64,000 bases of DNA, from NCBI GenBank assembly GCA_020253445.1, contig JADCBP010000008.1, forward strand, positions 139,787 to 203,786, given 5' to 3'. The notes beneath the pieces were generated by a model. The model was not told the DNA's origin. It saw only the letters and a list, made by a program, of their open reading frames with translations, and made no database searches. Every line of letters starts with the position of its first letter. Positions within the stretch are counted from its first letter, which is position 1. Shown piece by piece: positions 17,327-25,617 of the stretch. The DNA is from Methylobacterium sp. (lineage in GTDB: Bacteria > Pseudomonadota > Alphaproteobacteria > Rhizobiales > Beijerinckiaceae). The translations under genes and the position numbers were made by a program.

Positions 17327-18112
17327 TCAGACATTCGCGATCAATCCGCCATCCACGCGCAGCACCGAGCCGGTGATGTAGCCCGCGCGGGGGGAGGCGA
17401 GGAAGGCGGCGAGGTCGCCATATTCCTCCGGCCTGCCATAGCGGCCCGCGGGAATGGCGGCGAGGCTCTCGGCCTCGACCTCGGCCACCGTTTTCCCTTC
17501 GCGCTCGGCCTTCTTCGAATCGAGGAAGGCGATGCGGTCGGTCGCGATCCGGCCCGGCACGATCACATTGGCGGTGATCCCGTCCCTCGCGACCTCGCGC
17601 GCCAGCGTCTTCGACCAGCCGACGAGGCTCGAACGCAAGGCATTCGACAGGCCGAGATTGGGGATCGGCGCGATCACGCCGGAGGAGGCCGAGGTGAGGA
17701 TGCGCCCGAATTTCCGGGCCCTCATGCCCGGCAGCACGCGGTCCGTCAGCGCGATCACGGAAAGGATCATCGCGTTGAATTGCTGCATCCAGAGGCTCGG
17801 GGGCTGGCCGGAAACCGGGGTCGGCGGCGGTCCGCCCGTGTTGTTCACCAGGATATCGATGCCCCCGAGTCCGGTTTCAACGGTGCTGACCACGCGCTCG
17901 ATCGCCTCGATCTCCGCCAGATCCCAGACGATCGGCAGTGCCGTGCCACCGGCCTCGCGGATCACCTTCGCGCGCGCTTCGACCGGTTCGGCCCGACGCC
18001 CGGCGAGCGCGACCGTCACGCCTTCGCGCGCGAGCGCCTCCGCGATCGCGCCGCCCAGCCCGCCGCCCGCGCCCAGCACGAGCGCGACTTTCCCCTGCAA
18101 TTGAAGATCCAT
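17327..18112 (-). CDS. SDR-family protein with altered active site
   Basis: A 261-aa Rossmann protein of the short-chain dehydrogenase/reductase superfamily. The cofactor motif is GAGGGLGGAIA (about residues 15-25) and the structural motif is VNNTGG. The usual catalytic Tyr-x3-Lys is missing: counting from the serine in TSASSGVIAP, the aligned positions read Ser and Arg within LGLSNALRSS. Related SDRs with LSNALR at this place exist, so this is a subfamily trait and not a local error. The C-terminus (GYITGSVLRVDGGL) is normal. It is upstream of the GntR gene on the same strand. Substrate unknown. Confidence 0.82.
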   Translation of the reverse strand: MDLQLQGKVALVLGAGGGLGGAIAEALAREGVTVALAGRRAEPVEARAKVIREAGGTALPIVWDLAEIEAIERVVSTVETGLGGIDILVNNTGGPPPTPVSGQPPSLWMQQFNAMILSVIALTDRVLPGMRARKFGRILTSASSGVIAPIPNLGLSNALRSSLVGWSKTLAREVARDGITANVIVPGRIATDRIAFLDSKKAEREGKTVAEVEAESLAAIPAGRYGRPEEYGDLAAFLASPRAGYITGSVLRVDGGLIANV

Positions 18113-18463
18113 GTCGAAACCTTTCGAGCAACTCAGTCAAGCTTTCGCATCGCGACGCATTTCTTCCGCGCTTCCACGATGCCATCGGGGTGGATACCAT
18201 GCCAGAAAACCGGATGAATGCATTTTGTCACATGCGCCCCGAGCTTTGCGAAGGCGCGCGCGGATTCCTCCTCCCTTTCCGGCTGGAATGCGGGTCGATT
18301 TCCGGTCAGGCCAAGAAGGGCCGGAGCTTCGGCAGGCGAGCTCTCGTCCTGTTGCGCGGCTCCTTTGCGGGTTTCGGCGTTGACAAGCCGCGCTCGCCGG
18401 CGAATGTGACGTTCTTCCGATGAAGCGGGCTCCGTGCCCGGCTTGCGCCTCACGAGGATCGAC

Positions 18464-19099
18464 GTGACGAACCCCGCGCCTCCGCGCCTGCTGCTGGCTT
18501 CCGCCTCGCCGCGACGCTTTCAGCTTCTCGACCAGATCGCGCTGACGCCGGATGATGTGGTCGCGACCTCCATCGACGAAACGCCGCGCAACCGCGAGCG
18601 TCCGCGCGTTTATGTCGAACGGATGGCGCGCGAGAAGGCCGATGCGGCCCGGCGCATCGTGGCGCATGATGCGCCGCGCGCGCAAAGCGTCATCCTCGCG
18701 GCGGATACCGTGGTGGCGCTGGGCGCGCGCATCCTGCCCAAGACCGAAACCGTGGAAGAGGCGGCAGCCTGCCTGCGCATGCTCTCCGGGCGGGCGCATC
18801 GGGTTTACACGAGCGTGGTGGTGCAGCTTCCATCGGGCCGGCAGGGGCAGCGGCTGGTGGAGGCGCGCGTGCGCTTCAAGCGGATTTCCGCCGAGGAACT
18901 CGATGCCTATCTTGCCTCGGGCGAATGGCGCGGCAAGGCCGGTGGCTATGCCATCCAGGGCATTGCCGGCGCCTTCGTCACCAAGCTGATCGGCTCCTAT
19001 TCGGCCGTGGTCGGCTTGCCGCTCTACGAGACAGCCGCGCTGCTTGCCGGGCTTGGCTATCCGGTCCATCTCAACTGGCTAACCCCACGGAGTGTTTAG
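18464..19099 (+). CDS. maf: Maf-family nucleotide pyrophosphatase
   Basis: A 211-aa Maf/Ham1-fold protein that hydrolyses non-canonical or modified nucleoside triphosphates. The family start LLLASASPRR is at residue 7, the conserved DETP is in SIDETPRN, and ILAADTVVALG and GKAGGYAIQGIAGAFV are intact. The GTG at 18464 was chosen because AGGA lies about 6 nt upstream; a GTG at 18434 would add ten residues. The 351-base gap before it (18113-18463) shows no gene. In many alphaproteobacteria maf is followed by yacG; here two oxidoreductase genes lie between. Confidence 0.88.
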   Translation: MTNPAPPRLLLASASPRRFQLLDQIALTPDDVVATSIDETPRNRERPRVYVERMAREKADAARRIVAHDAPRAQSVILAADTVVALGARILPKTETVEEAAACLRMLSGRAHRVYTSVVVQLPSGRQGQRLVEARVRFKRISAEELDAYLASGEWRGKAGGYAIQGIAGAFVTKLIGSYSAVVGLPLYETAALLAGLGYPVHLNWLTPRSV

Positions 19100-19102
19100 G
19101 TC

Positions 19103-19918
19103 ATGCGGCTTCAGAACAGCATCGCCCTGGTGATGGGCGCAGGGTCATCCGGGCCCGGTTGGGGCAACGGCAAGGCAACCGCCTTCCGCTTTGCCGAGGA
19201 AGGCGCGACGGTCATCGCCGCCGATCATCACCTCGCGGCTGCCGAGGAGACCGCCCATCTCATTGCTGAAGCCGGCGGGAAAGCCGAGGCGCATCGCTGC
19301 GATGTCACGAAATCCGCCGAGATCGAGGCGCTGGTGACCGATATCGCCGCGCGCCATGGCCGGATCGACGTGCTCGACAACAATGTCGGCATCGCCGAGT
19401 TTGGCGGCGTGGTGGAACTGCCGGAGGCGGAATGGGATCGTGTGTTCGCGGTCAACCTGAAATCTGCCTTCCTCGGGATGAAGCATGTCATCCCGGTGAT
19501 GCTGCGCCAGTTTGCCGAGCGGGGCGAGGGCGGTTCCATCATCAACATCTCTTCCATCGCGAGCGTGCGCTATACCGGCATTCACTATGCGAGCTATTAT
19601 ACGACCAAGGCCGGGCTGAACCACCTGACGCGCACCACGGCGGCGCAATATGCCGCGCAGAAGATCCGCGTGAACGCCATCCTTCCCGGCCTGATGAAGA
19701 CGCCGATGGTCGAGCGCTCCGCGGGGCTCGCCAAGAGCTATGCGGATGGCGATGTCGAGGCCATGTGGCGTGCGCGTGACGCGCAGGTGCCCATGGGGCA
19801 TATGGGCGACGCGTTCGATGTGGCGAATGCGGCCGTGTTCCTCGCTTCCTCCGAAAGCCGCTACATCACCGGCATCGAATTGCTGGTCGATGGCGGCATC
19901 ACGCTGAAAATCTCCTAA
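19103..19918 (+). CDS. SDR-family oxidoreductase
   Basis: A 271-aa classical SDR. The cofactor motif is GAGSSGPGWGNGKA (about residues 12-25), the NNVG motif is present, the catalytic Ser is in INISSIAS and Tyr/Lys are in YYTTKAG. It starts three bases after the maf stop and is followed by an aldo/keto reductase gene. The substrate is not evident. Confidence 0.88.
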   Translation: MRLQNSIALVMGAGSSGPGWGNGKATAFRFAEEGATVIAADHHLAAAEETAHLIAEAGGKAEAHRCDVTKSAEIEALVTDIAARHGRIDVLDNNVGIAEFGGVVELPEAEWDRVFAVNLKSAFLGMKHVIPVMLRQFAERGEGGSIINISSIASVRYTGIHYASYYTTKAGLNHLTRTTAAQYAAQKIRVNAILPGLMKTPMVERSAGLAKSYADGDVEAMWRARDAQVPMGHMGDAFDVANAAVFLASSESRYITGIELLVDGGITLKIS

Positions 19919-19945
19919 CGTCAAACACGTCCGAAGGATTCCGCC

Positions 19946-21001
19946 ATGGAGCACCGTCCGCTTGGCCGCACCGGCCTCAAGGTTCCCGTCATCTGCCTCG
20001 GCACGATGACCTGGGGGCAGCAGAATACCGAGGCCGAGGGGCATGAGCAGATGGATTACGCGCTCGATCAGGGCGTGAATTTCTTCGACACCGCCGAACT
20101 CTATTCCATTCCGCCCCAGCCGGAGACGCAAGGCTCGACCGAGCGCATCATCGGCAGCTGGTTCAAGGCGCGGAAGAACCGCGACAAGGTCATCCTCGCG
20201 ACCAAGGTGGTGGGGCGGTCGGACATGGACTGGTTCCGCGACGACGGCTCGAAAAGCCGCCTCACGCCGGCCCAGATGCGCTTTGCGCTCGAACGCTCGC
20301 TGCGCAACCTGAAGACGGATTACGTCGATCTCTACCAGCTGCATTTTCCGGACCGGCCGATCGCCTGGGGCTCGAACCCCACGCGCTTCGATGCGGAGGC
20401 CTTTCGCCCGGCCGCCGACGAAACGCCGATCACCGTGCAGCTTGAAACGCTCCAGACCTTCGTGAGGGAAGGCAAGGTGCGCCATATCGGCCTCTCGAAC
20501 GAGAGCGGTTGGGGCACGATGCGCTTCATCACCGAGAGCGAGGCCAAGGGCACGCCGCGCGTCGCGAGCATCCAGAACGCCTATAACCTGCTGAACCGCA
20601 CCTACGAGACGGGCCTCGCCGAAATCGGCTTGCGCGAGGATGTGGGACTGCTCGCTTATTCGGCCCTCGGGCAGGGCTATCTCACCGGAAAATATCTTGA
20701 TGGCGCTCGTCCGCCCGGCGCGCGCACCACGCTCTTCAACCGCGGCCAGCGCTACGAGAAGCCTGGCACGGATGACGCCGTGCGCGATTACCTGGCCATC
20801 GCCAGCGAGGCCGGGCTCGACCCCGCGACCTTCGCCATCGCCTTCACGCTCGACAAGCCATTCCTCACCTCCACCATCATCGGCGCGACCACGATGGAGC
20901 AGCTGAAGATCGCCATCGCGGCCGGCCATGTGCGCCTGCCGAAGGAGATCCATGCGAAGATCGACGCCGTGCATCAGCGACGCGGCAACACGGCTCCGTG
21001 A
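19946..21001 (+). CDS. aldo/keto reductase, Tas-like
   Basis: A 351-aa NADPH-dependent aldo/keto reductase. The start YRPLGRTGLKVP-type sequence (HRPLGRTGLKVPVICLGTMTWG), the catalytic Asp/Tyr in FFDTAELYSIPP, Lys in ILATKVVG and His in YQLHFPDRP form the AKR tetrad. The long insert between these blocks and the IPPxPET motif mark the Tas/YghZ-like branch. It ends eight bases before yacG. Confidence 0.88.
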   Translation: MEHRPLGRTGLKVPVICLGTMTWGQQNTEAEGHEQMDYALDQGVNFFDTAELYSIPPQPETQGSTERIIGSWFKARKNRDKVILATKVVGRSDMDWFRDDGSKSRLTPAQMRFALERSLRNLKTDYVDLYQLHFPDRPIAWGSNPTRFDAEAFRPAADETPITVQLETLQTFVREGKVRHIGLSNESGWGTMRFITESEAKGTPRVASIQNAYNLLNRTYETGLAEIGLREDVGLLAYSALGQGYLTGKYLDGARPPGARTTLFNRGQRYEKPGTDDAVRDYLAIASEAGLDPATFAIAFTLDKPFLTSTIIGATTMEQLKIAIAAGHVRLPKEIHAKIDAVHQRRGNTAP

Positions 21002-21008
21002 GGTCGCC

Positions 21009-21215
21009 ATGGCGGAGGATGAGCGGCCGGATGCGAAGGTGAAGCGCCTCGCGCGCTGCCCGATCTGCGGCAAGCCCGTATTGGAGGCCTTCCGGCCATT
21101 CTGCTCGAAGCGTTGTGCCGATGTCGATCTCAACCGCTGGCTCGGCGGGCAATATGCGCTGCCCGCCGAGGACGAGCCGCTGCCATCCCACGAGACGGGC
21201 GGCGACGAGCGCTGA
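21009..21215 (+). CDS. yacG: YacG family zinc protein (DNA gyrase inhibitor)
   Basis: A 68-aa protein with the C-x2-C...C-x3-C zinc site (CPICGK and FCSKRC) and the DLNRWL block. In E. coli YacG binds GyrB and inhibits gyrase. The ATG at 21009 opens MAEDERPDAKVKRL and follows AGGTC. The length and motifs are typical. Confidence 0.9.
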   Translation: MAEDERPDAKVKRLARCPICGKPVLEAFRPFCSKRCADVDLNRWLGGQYALPAEDEPLPSHETGGDER

Positions 21216-21315
21216 ACCTCACCGCGCGACGGCCCGAGAAAAATTCACTCGCCTTGCCGCCGGCCCTGCCGCTATTTTGCGGCAACCCCCCGTTCCCGAT
21301 CGAGGATGCATCGCC

Positions 21316-22461
21316 GTGACCCATTCCGACTGGACCATCCGCAGCCAGATCGCGCAGGCGCTGGGCAAGGTGGATGCGCCGAGCCGCGCGGTGGTGCCGC
21401 CGATCCATGTCGCGACCACCTATATCCGCGATCCGGACAACCAGTATCGCACCGGCAATGTCTATGGCCGGCCGGACAATGAGACCATCCGAGAGGCGGA
21501 AGGGATGATCGCGGCGCTGGAGCAGGCCAGGGCGGCCTTCGTGTTCGGCTCCGGCATGTCCTCGGCGGTCGCGGTTTTCCTGGCGCTCCAGCCCGGCGAC
21601 CACATCGTCGCGCCGCGCGTGATGTACTGGGCCTTGCGCGGTTGGCTGATGAAGGATGCCGCGAGCTGGGGCCTCGAGACCACCTTCGTGGACATGACCG
21701 ACCTTGACGCCGTGGAAGCGGCGATGCGGCCGGGCCGGACCAAGCTCATCTGGGCCGAGACACCGGCGAACCCGCTCTGGTCGATCACCGATCTTGAGGG
21801 CGTCGCGCGGATCGCGGGCAAGCATGGCGCGCGCTTCGCGGTCGATTCAACCTGCGCCACGCCCTTGCTGACGCGCCCGCTGGAATTCGGCGCCGATATC
21901 GTGATGCACGCCGCCACGAAATACCTCAACGGCCATTCGGATGTGCTCGCAGGCGCGCTCGCGACCAATGCGGTCGATGATTTCTGGGCGCGCATCCAGC
22001 GCAATCGCGCCGCGATGGGGCTGATCCTGGGGCCGTTCGAGGCTTTCCTGCTCATCCGCGGCATGCGCACGCTCGCGCTGCGCGTGGAGGCGGCCTGCCG
22101 GAATGCGATGGAGCTGGCCCGGCGTTTCGCGAACCATCCTCAGGTTCTCGAAGTGCTGTATCCCGGGCTGGAGAGCCATCCCGGCCATGCGGTCGCCAAA
22201 AGGCAGATGAAGGGCGGCTTCGGCGGCATGCTGTCGATCCGCGTGCGCGCGGGAGAGGGGGCTGCCATCGCGGCGGCGGCGAGGGTGAAGCTCTGGAAGC
22301 GGGCCACTTCGCTTGGTGGCGTGGAAAGCCTGATCGAGCATCGCGCCTCCATCGAGGGGCCGGATACGCCATGCCCGCGCGACCTGCTGCGCCTCTCTGC
22401 CGGCATCGAGGATGTCGAGGACCTCTACACGGATCTTGATCGCGCCCTGCCTCCTGCGTGA
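21316..22461 (+). CDS. metC: cystathionine beta-lyase
   Basis: A 381-aa Cys/Met-metabolism PLP enzyme that cleaves cystathionine to homocysteine, pyruvate and ammonia. The PLP lysine is in HAATKYLNGHSD (about residue 204). YGRPDNET, SGMSSAVAVFLAL and the C-terminal RLSAGIEDVEDL are in place. The GTG at 21316 has GAGGA upstream and opens VTHSDWTIRSQ; longer frames read into yacG. It complements metZ at the window start, giving two methionine-branch enzymes in one region. The TKYLNGHSD context fits beta-lyase better than gamma-synthase. Confidence 0.86.
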   Translation: MTHSDWTIRSQIAQALGKVDAPSRAVVPPIHVATTYIRDPDNQYRTGNVYGRPDNETIREAEGMIAALEQARAAFVFGSGMSSAVAVFLALQPGDHIVAPRVMYWALRGWLMKDAASWGLETTFVDMTDLDAVEAAMRPGRTKLIWAETPANPLWSITDLEGVARIAGKHGARFAVDSTCATPLLTRPLEFGADIVMHAATKYLNGHSDVLAGALATNAVDDFWARIQRNRAAMGLILGPFEAFLLIRGMRTLALRVEAACRNAMELARRFANHPQVLEVLYPGLESHPGHAVAKRQMKGGFGGMLSIRVRAGEGAAIAAAARVKLWKRATSLGGVESLIEHRASIEGPDTPCPRDLLRLSAGIEDVEDLYTDLDRALPPA

Positions 22462-22788
22462 CGGCGCGGGCTGATCCGCCTGTCGCTTGCCTGAAAACTG
22501 CAGGCCGCGCGCCTGATTTATCGGCATGCCGCGTCAAAGGGTTCCGCCTCAACCGGGATTGGCGCTCGATTTCGCCGCAAATTGCGCGTGCTGCGCCGCA
22601 AGATGTCCTCAGTCGGGAGACGCGGCACAAGCGTTGCGAACGCCCATTGCCTTGTCGGCTGGAAAGGGGGCCGGAACAATCAGGGATGCCAAACAAGCGT
22701 TTTCAAGCGACATGGCGGCTTGGGAATGACGGAAACCCGGGCTCTCGAGTTCGGTTGCCGCGATATCCGGCTCATGGAATTGGCGGTC

Positions 22789-22829
22789 GCCGGGCTCGCG
22801 CTCTTGCCGGGCTCGCGCTCTTGCCGGGC
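22789..22829. repeat. 17-bp tandem repeat in an intergenic region
   Basis: GCCGGGCTCGCGCTCTT is repeated twice exactly, with a third partial copy (GCCGGGC). It lies in the 413-base gap 22462-22874 between metC and the convergent saccharopine-dehydrogenase-like gene. I see no gene, RNA or terminator in that gap. Confidence 0.85.
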
Positions 22830-22874
22830 ACTTCTTCCTCGCTCGCCAGCCGATCCGCGTCTCGCCGACCCGTC

Positions 22875-23891
22875 TCAGTCCCATGTCACCCCCTCCACGC
22901 CTTCCAGAAGTTCCCTCCCGTAGAGGGCCGGGGTTTGAAAGCCCGGGGACCATCGTCCCGCCAACACTGCGCGTGTGATCTCCCGAAGGCAGAGCACGGT
23001 GAACCGGTAGGCTTCCGGTCCCATCAACGCGACCCGCTCCCGGGTCTTGCCGTTGGATGCGATTGCAAGGACATAGGTCCTGCCGTCGCGCAGCTGCCGC
23101 GCGGATGAACCCTCCGGCAGAAGGGGCAGCAAGTGGTTCAGGATCAGATCACGCAGCCAGAGCAGGCGGCCCTTCATCATCGCGACGGCAAGCCACGGAA
23201 AGGCCGAGTAGGTCGAGATGTTCGGAATGCCGGTCGAGACCCCTGCGGTGAAAAGGTCCCCGAGCCAGGGGTCGTAGACCGCGCGGAACTTCCTGCCTGC
23301 GACCTCGAAGTCCAGTTCGGTTTCGGCTGGCCGGGCCGCGACCAGCGCGCCGCCGACCCGGCGATGCCCGGCCTTTTCGATGTGCGCCAGCATGCCCTTG
23401 AGGGTGCCGCGCGATACCCCGCCGTCGGTGGCGAGCGCGATCACCAGGTGGCTCGCATCCGGCAACCTCTTTTTCGCGATCCCCGCCGCGATATCGGAGG
23501 GCGCGACATTGAAGCCGGCGCCGGGCATGATCATGATGTTCGCCCGGCGGGCACGCTCGTCAAAAGCGAAAGCGCTGGACGTGTCCTCCACCTCGCCCGC
23601 GAGGTCCACGTAGTGCGTGCCCGAAACGAGGCAGGCTTCGATGAGGAGCTTCTGGGTCGTGAGAAACTGACCGGAAAGGTTCAGCAGAAGGCGAACCCCC
23701 TTCAGCTGCCGCTCGATCTCGCGCGGGTCGTTCAGGTCAAACACTGCCGCCTTGAGGTCGAGGCGTTCGGCCAGCGCGCGCACCGCCGCATCGCGCCCGC
23801 CCAGAATGGGCCGCAGCCCGGCTTTCACGAACTCCTCCGCGCAAAGCCGGCCGGTATATCCCGCTGCTCCGTAGATCAGGATTTCCGACAT
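22875..23891 (-). CDS. saccharopine dehydrogenase-like / trans-enoyl reductase-like protein
   Basis: A 338-aa protein with an N-terminal Rossmann domain (LIYGAAGYTGRLCAEEF, GGRDAAVRALAERL) typical of the saccharopine dehydrogenase-like family, whose bacterial members include enoyl reductases and many unknowns. The ATG at 23891 has AAGGTGG eight bases upstream. GTHYVDLAGE and PGAGFNVAPSD are family blocks. No neighbour points to a substrate. Confidence 0.8.
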   Translation of the reverse strand: MSEILIYGAAGYTGRLCAEEFVKAGLRPILGGRDAAVRALAERLDLKAAVFDLNDPREIERQLKGVRLLLNLSGQFLTTQKLLIEACLVSGTHYVDLAGEVEDTSSAFAFDERARRANIMIMPGAGFNVAPSDIAAGIAKKRLPDASHLVIALATDGGVSRGTLKGMLAHIEKAGHRRVGGALVAARPAETELDFEVAGRKFRAVYDPWLGDLFTAGVSTGIPNISTYSAFPWLAVAMMKGRLLWLRDLILNHLLPLLPEGSSARQLRDGRTYVLAIASNGKTRERVALMGPEAYRFTVLCLREITRAVLAGRWSPGFQTPALYGRELLEGVEGVTWD

Positions 23892-23972
23892 GGTTTCCAC
23901 CTTGTCCAGTTTTGAAAATCAAGATCCGGCGAAGAGAAGCGGGCGGCGATGCGACCGCGTCACCGATCGCCG

Positions 23973-25241
23973 TCAGGGCTTCCAATCGCGCACGCACAAG
24001 ACGTGGTTGTGCCCGCGGATTTCGTCCCCCTGAGGACCAAAACCATTCGGGAAAGCGCCGGGTATCGCTGTTTTGGGATCGCTCCGCATCGCGCCCGCTC
24101 CATGCACATCGACCCAGCGCCGTTGCCCCGATCGGGGCGGAATTTCCATGAAGCCCATTGCTGGTCCGATGGCGGCATAGACCGCGAGCTCTCCCGCTTG
24201 GGAGAATGCACGGTTGGGTTCCGTTGCGGGTGGTGGCCCTTCGAGATGCGTCGTGGACGACCACAGGTAGATGCGGGGGTCGCTGATCTCGAACGAGGGA
24301 TGAATCGCCGGGATGCGGGTATAGTCAACGATCGAATGGAGTTCCTTCGCCGTGGGTAGCCGCCATTGGGAGTGGCCATCGCGCGACAGGGCATTGCAAT
24401 AGGCGAGCGCATCGTTCCAGCTGCGCGCCCTTCCATCGTCGCGCCGCTGCCATTCAAGCCGCGTCGCCCGATCGATCACCGATCCGCGACGGGTTTCGAA
24501 ATCGTTCTGGCCGTAGGGTGCGCCGCGGACCAGACGGATTGCAAGCCGGTTCGGGGTTCGCATCCGGTTCGCGGGATCCATCATCGGATAGCCCTTGATG
24601 CGGCCATCGGCGAAATTGACGCCGAACACGGTCTCGTCCCGTCCCATGGTCCTGCCGACATAACGTGTCGCGCTCCATTCCTGCACGTCGATCGGTCGGC
24701 GCCCGTGCGCGGCGTCGCCGAGGCCCGCCCCGGAGGCATAGGCGAAATCGAAAACGGTGGCGTCGATGTAGGGGCGCGAAGTCGCCGGATCACCGGAATA
24801 GCCCCCGCGATAATCGATCAGCGAGTAGAGTTCCCGGATATCGGGCACGCGCCAGTCATCATGTCCGCCGAGGCGGCTCGCCCGGGCGTAAGCTTCGGTT
24901 TCGGCAAAGGCCAGCGGAGCGCTGGGGGACTTTGCCCAGACCAGCCCGGTGACCAGATCACTGACCGTCCCGTCTCCATTGTCACGATAGTGAGGACGAT
25001 GGCCCGGATGCTGCGCATCCTGTCCCCAAAGCGGCTGGTCCGCTTTCGGGCAATCGATGATCGGACCGCGCTCGCTGAAGCAAAGATCCTGCCCCGTGCC
25101 AACGATCGGATAATGCGCTGAGGTCCCGGCCGCGCAAGCCAGCCCCGCTCCCAGACACAGGGTAAGCCGGAGACCAGCCTTGGCGCGAACAGGCAATTTC
25201 AATTCACCATCCTCAGGGAAGTATCGCGCTATCCTGCGCAT
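23973..25241 (-). CDS. secreted DUF1566 (Lcl C-terminal-like) protein, two copies of the domain
   Basis: A 422-aa protein with a basic N-terminus and a hydrophobic export segment (LRLTLCLGAGLACAAGTSA). Two DUF1566 units follow: about residues 90-245 (VSDLVTGLVWAKS, HDDWRVPDIRELYSLIDY) and about 255-420 (VIDRATRLEWQRR, HSQWRLPTAKELHSIVDY). The domain resembles the sulfatase-modifying-factor/C-type lectin fold, and Lcl of Legionella binds polysaccharide. A cell-surface binding role is plausible but not shown. The gene has no obvious partner. Confidence 0.82.
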   Translation of the reverse strand: MRRIARYFPEDGELKLPVRAKAGLRLTLCLGAGLACAAGTSAHYPIVGTGQDLCFSERGPIIDCPKADQPLWGQDAQHPGHRPHYRDNGDGTVSDLVTGLVWAKSPSAPLAFAETEAYARASRLGGHDDWRVPDIRELYSLIDYRGGYSGDPATSRPYIDATVFDFAYASGAGLGDAAHGRRPIDVQEWSATRYVGRTMGRDETVFGVNFADGRIKGYPMMDPANRMRTPNRLAIRLVRGAPYGQNDFETRRGSVIDRATRLEWQRRDDGRARSWNDALAYCNALSRDGHSQWRLPTAKELHSIVDYTRIPAIHPSFEISDPRIYLWSSTTHLEGPPPATEPNRAFSQAGELAVYAAIGPAMGFMEIPPRSGQRRWVDVHGAGAMRSDPKTAIPGAFPNGFGPQGDEIRGHNHVLCVRDWKP

Positions 25242-25292
25242 GGCAGGTTATTGCCGGTTCTGGTGATGGCCTCTTGCGAAAAAACATCATGA

Positions 25293-25308
25293 CCAACAAA
25301 TTTGTTGG
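25293..25308. promoter_or_regulatory. 16-nt perfect palindrome CCAACAAATTTGTTGG
   Basis: A perfect inverted repeat 52 bases upstream of the DUF1566 gene, in the gap between that gene and tRNA-Phe. The symmetry suggests a dimeric repressor site. No regulator is encoded next to it. Confidence 0.45.
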
Positions 25309-25420
25309 GTTCAAGCGCACGAAAATGGACGCTCGCGAACTCATCTGGACGTATAAAGCTTGATTTATCTCGATTTTTCAGACGCTTGCGAACGAATGCG
25401 GATGCGCTCGAACGGCAATT

Positions 25421-25496
25421 TGGTGCCCGGGGCCGGAATCGAACCAGCGACACTGCGATTTTCAGTCGCATGCTCTACCAACTGAGCTACCCGGGC
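25421..25496 (-). tRNA. tRNA-Phe (GAA)
   Basis: On the minus strand GCCCGGG-TA-GCTCAGTTGGTAGAGC forms the acceptor and D arm, the anticodon loop CTGAAAA gives GAA, GGTTCGATTCC is the T arm, and the acceptor strand CCCGGGC is followed by A and an encoded CCA. Length is 76 nt and all stems pair. Confidence 0.97.
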
Positions 25497-25617
25497 GACC
25501 TTGCCGGCGGACGCCCTGGAAGCGTCACCGTGCAGTTCGCGGTTTCTAGGAAAAGCAGGCGGGCCTGTCCAGCCCCAATCGCGCGGCGGGTGAAAGAAAT
25601 CCGCCAGCGCGCTTCCG

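Noticed and set aside
19145-21133. A 662-codon open frame on the minus strand opposite the SDR and aldo/keto reductase
   Set aside because: Antisense shadow of two genes with intact catalytic motifs.
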